Of a stretch of 35,791 nt of DNA, positions 22,604-33,807 are shown piece by piece; the stretch's first letter is position 1; every line of letters starts with the position of its first letter. Below the pieces are notes generated by a model. The model did no database searches. It was not told where the DNA came from and saw only the letters and a program-made list of their open reading frames with translations. This DNA comes from Priapulus caudatus (lineage: Eukaryota > Priapulida > Priapulimorpha > Priapulimorphida > Priapulidae): NCBI RefSeq assembly GCF_000485595.1, contig NW_014577080.1, positions 350,923-386,713 on the forward strand, in the 5' to 3' direction. The position numbers and the translations under genes are program-made.

Positions 22604-22643
22604 ATGTCTATGTCAATGTCAATGTCAATGTCAATTTCAATGT
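22604..22643. repeat. (TGTCAA)n hexamer repeat
   Basis: About six TGTCAA units; read on the minus strand as Asp-Ile repeats. Confidence 0.9.
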
Positions 22644-25600
22644 TAATTGAGAGTGTGACTGTAGGTCGATTATGACAGCAACGCGTCATCATCATATCAA
22701 GCGATACATGGCTAATCACGTCGTCGCGAGGAATCGAGAAATATATGTAAATTTCTTGGCACTGTAACGTCGCGTGAAGTAATTGTTGTCGCATATATAG
22801 AGAATGATTATTTGCTCTAGTTGTCCAACCAGGGGCTTGTGTAAACGAGATGCTATGTGGCAGTGGCCGGAAAGAACGGCGAGTGTACTGATGCGTGTAA
22901 TAAAAAAAACACGAAACGTCAGCGTTCTTGCTCATCTCTTAGATTGCCTATTACTTCACATAACGAGGGTGATGTGGGTAATGAAATTAGGTTGGCAGCA
23001 ATATCGTAATGGGGAAAGTCTAGGAAGCGTAATTGTCTAGGAGTATCCGTTAAACAAAAAAGACCAAATGAAGCTAAATAATTGCCTATAAATAGGACTC
23101 TTGCTATTCAGGGAACTATATAATTAATGACACGGACAGTTCAAATGTTGTTTTTTATTTAACATTTACCGCATTATTTTTAAATAGTTTAATTGCAATC
23201 GGTGGGAGCCGTATGAGCTAGTTCATCTCATACTGTACATCTATTCATAAACTCTTGCATAGAAGTACGTAGCATTTATAACACTGAAGTCGCCGTTTCC
23301 CGCAATATCTAGGAGCCTCATTGACGAATTAGTCTACGTTATGTTTACAATCTGGATTTGTGCGTAGTAGTAATCTTTTTCGACTAACGTACGTAGGTCC
23401 TGATGATTAAGTTTATAAGTACCTTCATTTGTATTCAGTATATAGTTTGACATCGGGCCAGGATGGTGGTGCCGTTACAATGAGCTAAGGTTTATGTTTA
23501 GTTTAGTATAACAACATATTTTTCAACATATATTTTGCGATGCGATCATTGGACTGTGGTTGGGGTTAGAGGGATCCTCTCTAGGTTGCATGTTTTAATT
23601 TGTTATTTTTTTAAATGTTTTTATTTGCTTTAAACCCGCCGTATTATTACATAATATACAGTTAGAGGTCCGACGTTAAACTTCGCGTGAGGAAAAAAGT
23701 CTATGATGTATTCAGATTCAATGCGTTAACTCATCTCCACTGAATCTAATGTGAAATCTTTTCAAATTTAAAATCGTAGCATTGTATGTAGAGCTCCTAT
23801 GGGAATATTTCTTAGTAATCGCTTGCTGGCATGCCTAAGCCTATACCTTGTCTGAATCGCCTGGCAATGGGTTCTTTTCCATTCAGTCATATCATCGCAG
23901 AGATAACTGCAACCGATCAGTAATACATCTGGTTCAAGCCAATATCATATCTTGAATTGGGGTTCATATGGATATATGGAGTTTTGCGTGCATGGGAAAT
24001 TGGCTGGGCAACGTCGTTAACTGGGAGATGCTCGAAGCGTTATTCAATTACAAGAAATCACCTCCTTTGATTGCGGGCGGAGTCAACTTGCCTATATAGA
24101 GCGCAAAGCATCGCGGTCCGCTGTTATCATATTCTGACGTCACTTCTGCTGGCGTCACTTCCCCTGTCGGAACTTAATTAAATTCGTGAGTGGGGTCTCT
24201 ACATAAAGGCATTCTAGCAGTGTGTGTAGAGTATGGGGGCGCTAGCGGTTATGAACTGTGCATGGTTTCACGCGGTCTGCATCCGTCAACACGTGCTGTC
24301 AGTTTGACTTAAAGTTGGCACCTTATGCGGACTACTGCGGGTAATATAATTTAAAAATACCTCTTTGATGGAAATTAGATTTCTGTAAATTGCCTATTTA
24401 TGGGCAGAGAAATCAATATAGAGTGTGCAAAAACGTTTCGCACTTACATGCGATGTCTTTTAAGTTAGATGAAATGGTAATGGCGGTTCATCGAACTATT
24501 CACAGTGTTGGTGGCAGTCCATGAAGCCGCGGTAAAACGACACATGGCTGACAGCCAGCACGTTCTAGTGGTACGGTGCAGTTTATTGTGTTACGGGTGC
24601 GATCTGCTGTGATAAATCTAAACCGCTAAAGCAAAATGATTCCGTACATTCCTCGCACGCTAAACGCGTTGAAGCACTGCGATTTTTAGTTAAGTTCATC
24701 TCTGATTGCTAATGTACGCTCTGTTATGCGCTTATGCGAATACCAGATGTACGTTCGTGCACGAATGATAGACGTTCTGCTGTAGGGAGAGAAGACGAGC
24801 GTAGGTGAGTAGACAGTTTGCCAGGAGAGATTATATGTTGTACTGTATGCGTTTCTCTTTTCTTATTAGCGCGCAAAATTGCAAGAGACTAAAGTCGAAT
24901 GGCTTCTGACGAAGAAATGCCGTATAATTTTATGATAATAAAAGACTCTTTGTAGACATGTAGTTTCTGCTTTGACTGCACAGAGGTACTCTTTATAGTG
25001 CACTGATCCTCTAGCAGTTGGAAGTAAATGGGAAAGCGACTGCAATCTGGATCTGCGATCGCGGACAAAAAGCCACTGTTTGCGGCAAAGTGCACGCTGC
25101 GTGGGTGCATGTAGCTGATGCAGTTTGTTTAGGCAGACCCCTGAACAATGTTCACGTACGTCTCTGTGATCACAGTTACCGTACATAAGGCGCGAGTTAG
25201 TTTCTATTTCACGTTTAGATAAGTGGGACTTTGTATGAAATTGCAGCTTAGGTGCGTAACTTGGTAATGAGTACGTTGCATTCACCTAACGAAATGTGCA
25301 GTGATTTGGTGACGCAAGTGTATTTTTTTTATATGAGCAACCATGTAGAACATATCGCATATATCATATGCCCTCTTGCACAATGTGAACGATGCTAAAA
25401 TGTTAAGGGTTGCTAGAACTGCGTCATTTTGGGCAATGGGATAGCAAACATCGCGAATGCATTCCCGGTGCGAACTGTTCTCGTGTATATATCCCGCAGT
25501 GTTTCAAGCCAACATAATTATTATGTACTAATAATTGTAAACGCTATCACACTCTGCATGACGTTTCGGTTTGTCACGAGTGATAATGCACTGCATTTTT

Positions 25601-25751
25601 AAGAGCGCTTCAAAGTAGCAAGTGATTGATTTTAAAACTATCGTTTTTCCTTGTCAATTACATGCTTGTTTTTTTTCTTTGTGAGCCATATTGCATATGT
25701 GAAGCGACAGATGATTGTGTGGATATTCTAGATGCTGCATACATATATAAT
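22644..25751. other. 3.1 kb without recognisable genes
   Basis: Mixed AT-rich sequence. The longest frame (24866-25285, -, 139 codons) has no motif I know. TGACGTCA at 24135-24142 is an isolated CRE-type word near a TATATA at about 24093; no transcript is attached. Confidence 0.45.
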
Positions 25752-25795
25752 ATCAAGAGCGTATAAAGAAGGATCCTTCTTTATACGCTCTTGAT
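25752..25795. mobile_element. Perfect 44-bp palindrome made of two transposon termini
   Basis: 22 bp starting ATCAAGAGCGTATAAAGAAG are followed directly by their exact reverse complement, with a central GGATCC. The half-site equals the terminus of the 854-bp element at 26587-27440. AAT flanks both sides (25749-25751 and 25796-25798), compatible with a 3-bp duplication. It reads as an element reduced to its two ends. Confidence 0.8.
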
Positions 25796-26345
25796 AATAA
25801 TTATTCAGAAATGCTCAGAAATCTCGTGGCGTGTCACCCACGCGGCGCTTTACATTTTAAGCCGCGTGATTGTTGAGATATCGCGTTCAGAGATGATGTA
25901 CCTTTTTACATCAAAGTCGAATTAATTTCGTAATATTATCACACCGATTTTCCCGCAGCACTTGCCGGCAATAAACCGCAGAGCATTAACATGCACTCCA
26001 GGTTTTTGCCATTATAATTCCTAGTATAGAGTTATATAATGAGTCACGGGATTGTTTGCAGAGGAGCTAGAAGCTTGCCACATTAAGATCACTTATTTAT
26101 TAAATTTGAAAATTACACACAATTTAAGTGCGGCTTCGTTCATACTTTGAACATAATTAACCATTCCGGCTTGGCATCAAGAGATATCGACCAGTGATGA
26201 ATTTTTTTTTCAGAGGATATAACCTGGAAAATGTCCAATTCAGTTCTGTGGTCTTGATAAAAAACGAAAAATATGGGTAGCTTGCTACAATTAAAATTGG
26301 CAGGATTTAAAATGTTCTTCCTTCTGTCCCTATAACCGTATAACA

Positions 26346-26490
26346 CGAAGGCATATTTCTCTATTATTCTATATTTCTATAATAATATATAGCTATATCT
26401 CTATATATTTATATACCTATATATCTATATATCTATATATTATATATCTATATATTATATATCTATATATATAGCTATAGTATATTTCTA
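26346..26490. repeat. TATCTATA-type AT-rich array
   Basis: Imperfect TATATCTATA units directly left of the 854-bp element. Confidence 0.85.
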
Positions 26491-26808
26491 TATTAAGCTT
26501 ACATTTCTCTAGTGTATATACAATATATTTTATTTTATTTTATTTTATAATTTACGTTTATGTATAAACTTATATATGTACATATAATCAAGAGTGTAAA
26601 AAGAAGGAGAGCGTACAACGGTGAAATGCTGAAACGATGTTGCAGTATTAGTCGAATTAATAAACTTTCCCCGTTTTATTTTGACGATTCTTTGCAGTAT
26701 TGGAGCATTCTTAGCACTGTCTCTCGCTTTGTGACCAGTGTGTTGCTTCCGGTCGCCGCTGTTTAGCGCCATGGTAGCGCGGACTTACGTCAGTACTAGT
26801 AGGTCTCA

Positions 26809-27016
26809 GGGGAGAGATAGTGAATGTAGAAATAAGTTGTGGATATAGAAATCAGTTAACCCTAACCCTAACCTTAACCCTAACCCTAACCCTAATCCTA
26901 ACCTTATCTCTAATTCTAAAATAAAACAAAATTAGCCAAAAATAATAAATAATAAAATAAATAAGAGACAAAATTAGCCAATCAGAGCCGTCCCCTAGCG
27001 GATCACTATCTCTCCC
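26809..27016. mobile_element. Nested 208-bp element with telomere-like core
   Basis: Inverted ends GGGAGAGATAGTGA (left) and TCACTATCTCTCCC (right) bracket a CCCTAA-type array at about 26857-26900 and an AT-rich stretch ending AAAATTAGCCAATCAGAGCC. It sits inside the 854-bp element. No clear target duplication was seen. Confidence 0.55.
26857..26900. repeat. Interstitial telomere-like CCCTAA array
   Basis: About seven CCCTAA units with single-base variants (CCTTAA, TCCTAA). TTAGGG is the standard metazoan telomere repeat; here it is the core of a small inverted-repeat element, not a chromosome end. Confidence 0.9.
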
Positions 27017-27440
27017 TTGTGCAAAATTCCGTCGGTACTGCAGAGTTTACTATACATCCAGCGTGAGGTGGGCGTGAGGTGGGCGTCATCACTATATGGC
27101 AATCAATAACTAACGTCATTTATTCCATTTGTCAATCATTGACGGAAACACGCGAGGTTTCTCGAAGTTATCTCAAAGCGAGAGACAGTCGCTGTCAGCA
27201 GGTATCTCGAGTCGGTTTTCGGCGAAAATACCAGATGTTCACCGCTCATTATCTCAGCGTAGGGGCATCGTAGGGACATGCGGTTTGTTTTATATTAACA
27301 ATGTAGCTAGGACAGCTTATCAATAATACTGCAAAGAATCGTCAAAATAAAACAGGGGAAAGTTTATTAATTCGACTAATACTGCAACATGGTTTCAGCA
27401 TTTCACCGTTGTAAGCTCTCCTTCTTTATACGCTCTTGAT

Positions 27441-27858
27441 ATAATGTATATATATCGCATGGTTATATCGTTTATATATATATACCGTAAATAGCTAAAG
27501 TCTAGTTGTTTTCCACATGTCTTATGACACAACTTTTTTTCAAATTTGATTTGCCTTATAGCATATGTTTATAAAATCCACCCACTTGATTAGGTTTTCT
27601 TCGGGAGGCGGGGTGCTAGTGCGCTCTGATTCGCAACAAAGACACTAATACGGTCAATGACTTAGTATTGTCGTGCTTCGAGGTTATGTTTTATTTCCAG
27701 GCGTGTTGTGTGTGCCAGAGTGTGTTCTCATATCGATTTATTTCACTGCGCTGTAGAATAGCATCCGCACAATGTGTGAACTGTGGGATGATTGCGTCTC
27801 ACGGGACCTAAGAGCCTGCCTGTTCATTGTCAGTCCGCGTCTACTGCAGTTATTTATA
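27441..27858. other. No gene seen
   Basis: Unique DNA between the 854-bp element and a TA/GA microsatellite. Confidence 0.45.
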
Positions 27859-27859
27859 T

Positions 27860-27933
<74 letters not shown>
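27859..27933. repeat. (TA)11(GA)26 compound microsatellite
   Basis: Clean switch from TA to GA dinucleotides. The ER/LS/YI frames are translations of it. Confidence 0.97.
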
Positions 27934-27936
<3 letters not shown>

Positions 27937-28516
27937 GCCTGGCCGTTATTTGTATCACGGTAAACTGGAATAACCACGAGTCCGGCGGTTGTGAAGCCAA
28001 AGTGTCGTGCTGTCATCATGCGTCGTTCGTAACTAAAAGTTCGGGTTCTTTTCTGTTTTAGATGCAGTCATCGGCATCTGACGGTATTCATTCCACTCTT
28101 GTACGGCGATCGCCCCCTGTTGGCGTTCACCGCTACATAGGTAGCAGCAGCACGAGGAATTGCGTCCCTAATGTCCCCTTCTTATGACCACAGTGTCTTC
28201 ATTATTCATGGCTGTCTTTTCCAATTTGCTTCCGAAATTTCCCAGGCAATTTAGGCGCGCACGAGGGATCTTTAGCTTCTTTATTGTAGTACGTACGACC
28301 ATCGCTGGGTCGGAACATTTTTCTGATATATCCGCAGAGAATGGCTCATATCTCACTTGATCCACGCCAGCGGCAATGATGGGAGCGCATAGCTACGCAA
28401 ACATATTACACAAATTGAATCTCTCTATGCAAATTAATTGTCGCTGCGTACGACAAAGTAAGTAAGAAGCAGCACCTGGCTTATAGTGTATACGGGGTAA
28501 GGTTAGTGTGACGCTA
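27934..28516. other. No gene seen
   Basis: Unique sequence before the hAT-like element. Confidence 0.45.
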
Positions 28517-28880
28517 GCAGGGTGCGAAATTAACGGGAGTCCGGAGTCAAATACTCCCTGATTTACTGTCGGACTCCCTGATTTGACATATATGCAGGAG
28601 TCCGTATGACTCTCTGAAAATTCTGCCATACTAACTAGTTCGTTCCAGAGCACGGCCTCGCAGAATTACTGTACGTTTTTCAGCAAATGTCCAAAGAAAA
28701 TTTGGCAGACATGCAACCGCATGAATCTTTAAAATATGCACATGCGTTATTGTTAATATCTTTAATTTTGAACTTCAGACTGCGGACTCCGTCATTTTGC
28801 TGCGGACTCCCTCTTTTTGTGGGTATAGGTTGTAGGTTTCCGTTGGACTCCCGTGTTTAAAAGTTAATTTCTACCCCTGC
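28517..28880. mobile_element. 364-bp non-autonomous element with GCAGGG...GAAATTAAC ends, hAT-like
   Basis: Left end GCAGGGTGCGAAATTAAC and right end (reversed) GCAGGGGTAGAAATTAAC form imperfect TIRs; GCTA flanks both sides, the remains of a target duplication. The subterminal regions repeat GGGAGTCCG/CGGACTCCC in both orientations. CAGGG(N)nGAAATTAAC-type ends are common in animal hAT MITEs; superfamily assignment is an inference because an 8-bp duplication is not clear. Confidence 0.6.
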
Positions 28881-29274
28881 GCTAAAGATGAGAGAAGGTG
28901 AGCGATGCTGCTCGTGTGGGAAAGCTGATACGTTTGCATCGCCTCAGTCTTCGTCGTTTCGATCTCGCGCGCGTGTGTCTCGTCATCTCGTCTTGGCAAC
29001 GAGAAATTAATGAGCCTGACGAAGGTAGGCGTGAGTAGAAGGTAGCTATAGCGAGCTATACACGCGTGCGGACGGTCTGGCTGCTCGCTGGTTACCTCGC
29101 GAGGTAATGTTTTCATCGGCGTGTGTTTGAGTGTTGGTTTGTGGGTTTGTTAACATGCACGTTTCAGTTCACTTCCGCTAGGTGTGCTGGCTGTAGACTT
29201 ACAAACACGCAACCACAGGCTAAGGGGCAACCACAGTCCTCCCCCACCTGCACGCTCGCACTAATTCCGGATCC

Positions 29275-29345
29275 AATTAATTATTTATTTAATTAATTAA
29301 TTAATTAATTTTTCCACTTAATTAATTAATTAATTAATTAATAAA
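29275..29345. repeat. (TTAA)n repeats in hairpin arrangement
   Basis: AATTAATTAATT runs on both sides of TTTTTCCACTT. Because the unit is self-complementary the block can cruciform. Confidence 0.9.
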
Positions 29346-29875
29346 AATTTCACATTGAGAGAATTCAGCTGCCTTAGCGGAGGTCTGTGCTCTCCGAGTG
29401 CTCTAGTTTGCTCCATGCAATGATTCACCAGCCACGCGATTTCCCGGGTACATTCTGAACGCTTGCTTACTAAATACGTTTGCTCATTGTGTATAACTGT
29501 GTTATGTCACAATTTATTGTGTGACACGGAAATGCACTGTTTTATTCAATCGCCGCCTCCTGCTTTCATCCAGCGTTGCCCTTTCTTCGAGTATTGCTAG
29601 TTTGCTAACAAGGCTGGGGCATTTACTATGGAAGCCATGTAATACGTCATTTCCTTTCTTTCGTCTGCGTTTGAGGTTATGGCGCACATTGGCGTTGTAG
29701 TTTACAATCCTATTGTTGGCTCTAAAGGAACCTGATACCATTTCATGTCAAGTCGCACCACAGATGATGCGTGCTGTGAGATGTATGATGATCAAAAACG
29801 GGGACTCATTATTTCTGATGCTGTCGAGCGCTGCTGGCGCACACAGAAAGGCAACAAGACAACAAGATGTTTTTA

Positions 29876-29902
29876 TGTGTGTGTGTGTGCGTGTGTGTGT
29901 GT

Positions 29903-29946
<44 letters not shown>

Positions 29947-30115
29947 TGTGTGGTGTGTGCGCGCGGGGGGCGTGCGTGCGTGGGCGTGCGTGCGTGCGTG
30001 CGTGCGTGGGCGTGTGTGAGTGAGTGAGTGAGTGAGTGAGTGAGTGAGTGAGTGAGTGAGTGCGTACGTGCGTGCGTGCGTGCGGGCGGGCGTGCATGCG
30101 TGCATGCGTGCGTGC
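29876..30115. repeat. Compound (GT)n, (GTGC)n, (GTGA)n array
   Basis: GT (29876-29956), then GCGTGCGTGC, GTGAGTGA (about 30014-30060) and CGTGCGTG up to 30115. It lies about 60 bp upstream of the first Ig exon acceptor. Confidence 0.95.
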
Positions 30116-30175
30116 CTATTTGTGTCTACATACATGCCTGAATATCATTATGAATTTTCTGTCTCATTGTTGTAG

Positions 30176-30311
30176 GTCGCGTTCGAAGGGCGCCCCCTGC
30201 TGGTAGTCCGACTGTGCCAGGAATCGTTGGCGAGAGTGCAACACTGCCCTGTGTCGTTCACTTTCCAGGGAATGACAGAGTTGACTTCGTGGTACAGTGG
30301 GATAGGAAAGG
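30176..30311 (+). CDS. tutl/IGSF9-like: Exon of Turtle/IGSF9-like adhesion protein: first half of Ig domain 1
   Basis: Seen: 136-nt exon preceded by a pyrimidine-rich acceptor (ttttctgtctcattgttgtag) and followed by GGTAAGT. It starts with the last two bases of a split codon and ends with two bases (GG) of a glycine codon. The reading includes VPGIVGESATLPC (B strand with the first Ig cysteine) and FVVQWDRKG (C strand with the core tryptophan). Known: Turtle, IGSF9 and IGSF9B are single-pass neuronal adhesion proteins with five Ig and two FN3 domains, acting in dendrite and axon patterning and synapse organisation; the first Ig begins just after the signal peptide. Inference: the upstream signal-peptide exon must end in phase 1; I could not identify it. 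There is an in-frame stop at 30151-30153, so the frame cannot extend further upstream. The exon assignment rests on the next two exons, which carry the family hallmark. Confidence 0.85.
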
Positions 30312-31257
30312 GTAAGTATATATAGGTAGGATGTGAGGGTGGGTATAGGTGTGAGGGTGGGTAGAGTGGTTAGCACGTACTGCCAGCATATGACGGATAC
30401 TATATGGATAAAGCTACAGTCGTTATTTAACAGCTTCACGCCATATAGAGCGTAGGATTACACTCGTGTGATCGATATACAGCTAATTGGTGACGCAAGT
30501 AGGATGATTCTTCACAATTCGCTACATGAGGAATCCGAGGTGAGACATATAATGATGAGCCAGCTTACACGCAATCTGAACATTGCATGACAGCAGGTGC
30601 ATGCGGATGCAAACGCAGCCAATGAAGAAAATGTGATGTCTGCATACACGATCAGTACAGGTCACGAGGTTTGAACGAAGAGTAGTCATTATTGTGTTTA
30701 CAACTGAATTATTCGTACATAAATATAGAACCTACAAAACTAAAGTATCTAACCATAATCAAAGGGATTCCGTCAACAACACATGCCTATATAGTAAAAT
30801 CAACTATGCGCTGGTTGCACGTCCTATGTTCCTATATTATCACTCGTATATCCTAATCAATGTCTGTGGAAATAACCATGTCGCTATAGCATTAGCAGGC
30901 AGGCATAACACCTATATCAATTTACTTCTTTCGTTTCTCATGTTTGCAGTGTGCAGAACTGTGTTGTGTAGCAGAGAATGTGTATATTCAAGCATAATTC
31001 TCTCACCTTGGATAAGGAATTTATTTTCTTGGCAATTATCATCGCGCAATTTGCGATCGACAAGCCAGCGAAATAGCCATTCATATTTCGCCAGAAATTA
31101 TTTATATATACTGGACGATGATTGATTCTGAATAATGTATAGAAACTTGCACTCGTTTGCAAACATACCCCCGTGCACGTGGCAGTGGTTCCATATCATG
31201 CAGAACGTTCACCTAATGATTCCGTTTCGTCTTCCGTTTTTTTCATTATCATACTAT

Positions 31258-31326
31258 CAGGAGTAAGATAATATAGGCCTTATATTATAATATAATAATA
31301 ATATAATATAATATATCTTACTCCTG
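31258..31326. mobile_element. 69-bp palindromic MITE, CAGGAG ends, 7-bp target duplication
   Basis: Begins CAGGAGTAAGATAATAT and ends ATATCTTACTCCTG; ATACTAT directly repeated at 31251-31257 and 31327-31333. Inserted in the first Ig intron of the Turtle-like gene. Confidence 0.8.
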
Positions 31327-31422
31327 ATACTATGAGATGAGGCCTATGCCACTGGCGCTAGTACGTAGGTGCTATTTGCATGTCCGATTGTTTAAGCTGT
31401 CTTCAAGAAGTAAGAGCCGTAC

Positions 31423-31666
31423 TTAAGATGGAAAAACCATGTAATGGGTTGTTTTGCAGAGTAACAGTAATTAGGAAAGGCATTTTCATGTTCATTTTTT
31501 CTAGTGGTGTAATTGAACTGTTAACTGACAGCGTAACAGATTTGCTAAAAACATCCTTTGTAATGTTGACTGCGTCTGTGTCAGAAACAGTCAAGGTCAT
31601 AGGAAGTATAGGTACCGCGACCATAGAGGCATTTGCGGATTTATTTACCCGCACTAGCTCTTGCTG
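31423..31666 (-). CDS. Possible exon or gene remnant, sequon-rich extracellular-type sequence
   Basis: Seen: on the minus strand an open frame after an acceptor-like attccacgattcag reads QQQELVRVNKSANASMVAVP, then a block with NIT and NSS, then ITPLEKMNMKMPFLITVTLQ. There are four N-glycosylation sequons in about 75 residues, and alternating hydrophobic residues as in beta-strands. A possible donor A|GTACGG lies at 31422-31417 and is weak. The pattern SKSVTLSVNSS followed by a Pro and ITVTLQN recalls the strand order before the GPS site in GAIN domains of adhesion GPCRs, but no GPS cysteines or tryptophans follow nearby. It lies inside an intron of the Turtle-like gene on the opposite strand. 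It could be a nested exon, a processed fragment or chance. Confidence 0.22.
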
Positions 31667-32151
31667 CTGAATCGTGGAATGAATGTGCCATGAACAGATA
31701 GGTGAGCTTTACACACTGAGGCTATAGTATGCAGGGTTAGGTTTAGAAAGGTTTTAGAAGTTTTAGGTTAGTATAGGCAAGGTACTCTATTGAATCTTAG
31801 GAAATAACTTAACAACCGGTCACGGAGTTGGTTTAACTGTTAGGACTCGACAGTGACACAAGGAAATTGGCCTAGAATTATTTGTTCGTAGCTCAATTTT
31901 TGATCTTGTTCGGTATTCGGGTCTACATGATTGTTAAAGGTGTCTGAAGAATGTTATGCTGGGCTTTGTGATTAAGATGTCTTGGCCGCAGGAGTAAACA
32001 AATTAATGCGTACAGCAGTATCAGACTGGTAAAAAGAAATCAACTTTAATTATTTGTGTAAGTGCTAATCAAACTAGTCATACCATATATAGTAAATCAC
32101 TGCTAATTAAAAACAACCGATAATAGCAAGGTGTTTAGAGCACGCCTATTC

Positions 32152-32222
32152 TTTGCCTATAGCCTATTGCCTATAGCCTATAGCCTATAGTCTATAGCCT
32201 ATAGCCTATTGCCTATTCTTTG
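32152..32222. repeat. CCTATAG short repeat
   Basis: GCCTATAGCCTATAGCCTAT with TTGCCTAT variants, inside the Turtle-like intron. Confidence 0.85.
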
Positions 32223-33225
32223 CCTATATTTGCGCTATTCAAAATTATGTCAGGATGGGGATACTTAAATTTCAGTATCCCGCAGGGAAATCCTTTTTTT
32301 ATTGCTAGTTTCTCATATATCCCCCATGCATTCATGTATTAGCAACATAAAGTACAAATTTTTGTTTTTATTATATATATACATATATCATGATATTGAC
32401 TGTGCGATCTCGACTTTAACAGAAATTTATGCGAAGTTTGCCTCAGCTAGAAATTTACAGCCAGTACAGACAGTAGCTCACTGTTTGTGATTTTTACAAT
32501 TACGATTTTTACTAATTGGATTTTACAACGTGCAGGTCCGAGACATATATATAGAAATCAGATTCATAAGTTCAACTAACGGACATATAAGGATATTCAT
32601 CGTGCAGAATTACTTGTAAAGTACACATTGGGCAATAAAACCCCGAAAGCCATAATTTAACTGCAAATAGCGCTGAAAGCTAAAAAAAAAAAAAAAGTGT
32701 TCTGGTGGTATCCCAAGCCCAGTTTTATCAAGTTAAATCCAGGTTTAACTGATAATATGAATATGATATAGTTTACGATTCCTATGTTAAGGGGGTTGTA
32801 CTACGTTACATTCGATCACTCGCTTCCTCGCCATCTTGGTTATCTAAAAGTTTTTCTTGCCTTCTGCAGATGTTATGAGCAAGTGAACCACTTTAAGTAT
32901 AGCACAACTGCCTGTATAGTAATTTTTACGTGGCCTTATGGAATATTTTATGGACGTGCTGTAAGAAACTTCTATGTTCCTATTATGAGCCATTGGTCTG
33001 TGGGTTCTGCAGAAAATTTAGAATTTTTACTGTTTCGATTATATATATTTACAGCCGTTAGTAAATTCGTTGCCAATACATATCTCACTCATGCATCAGA
33101 TGTTCATAAATGTCATATCCATTGGGAATATTTCAAAGCTGCACTTCTGCACACAACAATTTCTACACACGGATAGACTCTGTACATTTCTAGGCCATAA
33201 GATGGGGTTGCAAATATACTCCTTA

Positions 33226-33638
<413 letters not shown>

Positions 33639-33680
33639 AATACACGTCACTGCAGTGTACCATTGTTTCACTGCTGACAG

Positions 33681-33807
33681 GTTTGAGAAGCCAGTCTACA
33701 TCATTCTGCCACCGTACGTGCCGCACGAACACCAGGACTACATCGATCGCTTGAGCCTGGTGGATGATGCTTCGCTAAGAATTGCTAACCTCAGGATCGA
33801 GGACGAG
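33681..33807 (+). CDS. tutl/IGSF9-like: Exon of Turtle/IGSF9-like protein: middle of Ig domain 1
   Basis: Seen: 127-nt exon. Its first base completes the glycine codon left open at 30311 and it ends in phase 0 at GAG|GTAGCG. The acceptor is ttgtttcactgctgacag. The peptide runs FEKPVYIILPPYVPHEH, then YIDRLSLVDDASLRIANL and RIEDE. This is the C'-to-E strand part of a V-set Ig domain, with the Arg of strand D and the L.I..L...D pattern leading to the F-strand cysteine. Known: IGSF9/Turtle Ig1 has the same order, with a P-rich turn, a Y..R segment and then a SLxIxxLRxEDxGWYEC block. The intron position just before GWYEC is phase 0. The donor is weak at +5 (C instead of G). Without splicing the frame stays open to a stop at 33979-33981, giving about 58 extra residues with no family resemblance. 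A long CA array ends about 45 nt upstream. Confidence 0.9.

Larger units (their letters stand above)
26587..27440. mobile_element. 854-bp transposon-like element with about 115-bp inverted termini
   Basis: The left arm 26587-26701 and right arm 27325-27440 are inverted copies differing at only a few positions; both start ATCAAGAG(T/C)GTA(A/T)AAAGAAGG. ATA flanks both ends, a possible short target duplication. There is no transposase. The middle contains a nested element (26809-27016) and 27020-27324. The same terminus occurs at 25752, 7439 and 17719, so this is a family. Superfamily is undecided. Confidence 0.8.

Noticed and set aside
24093-24142. Promoter with TATATA and TGACGTCA
   Set aside because: Isolated short words expected by chance in AT-rich DNA; no exon follows.
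24866-25285. 139-codon minus-strand frame
   Set aside because: No motif, no splice sites in context, and composition as in noncoding surroundings.
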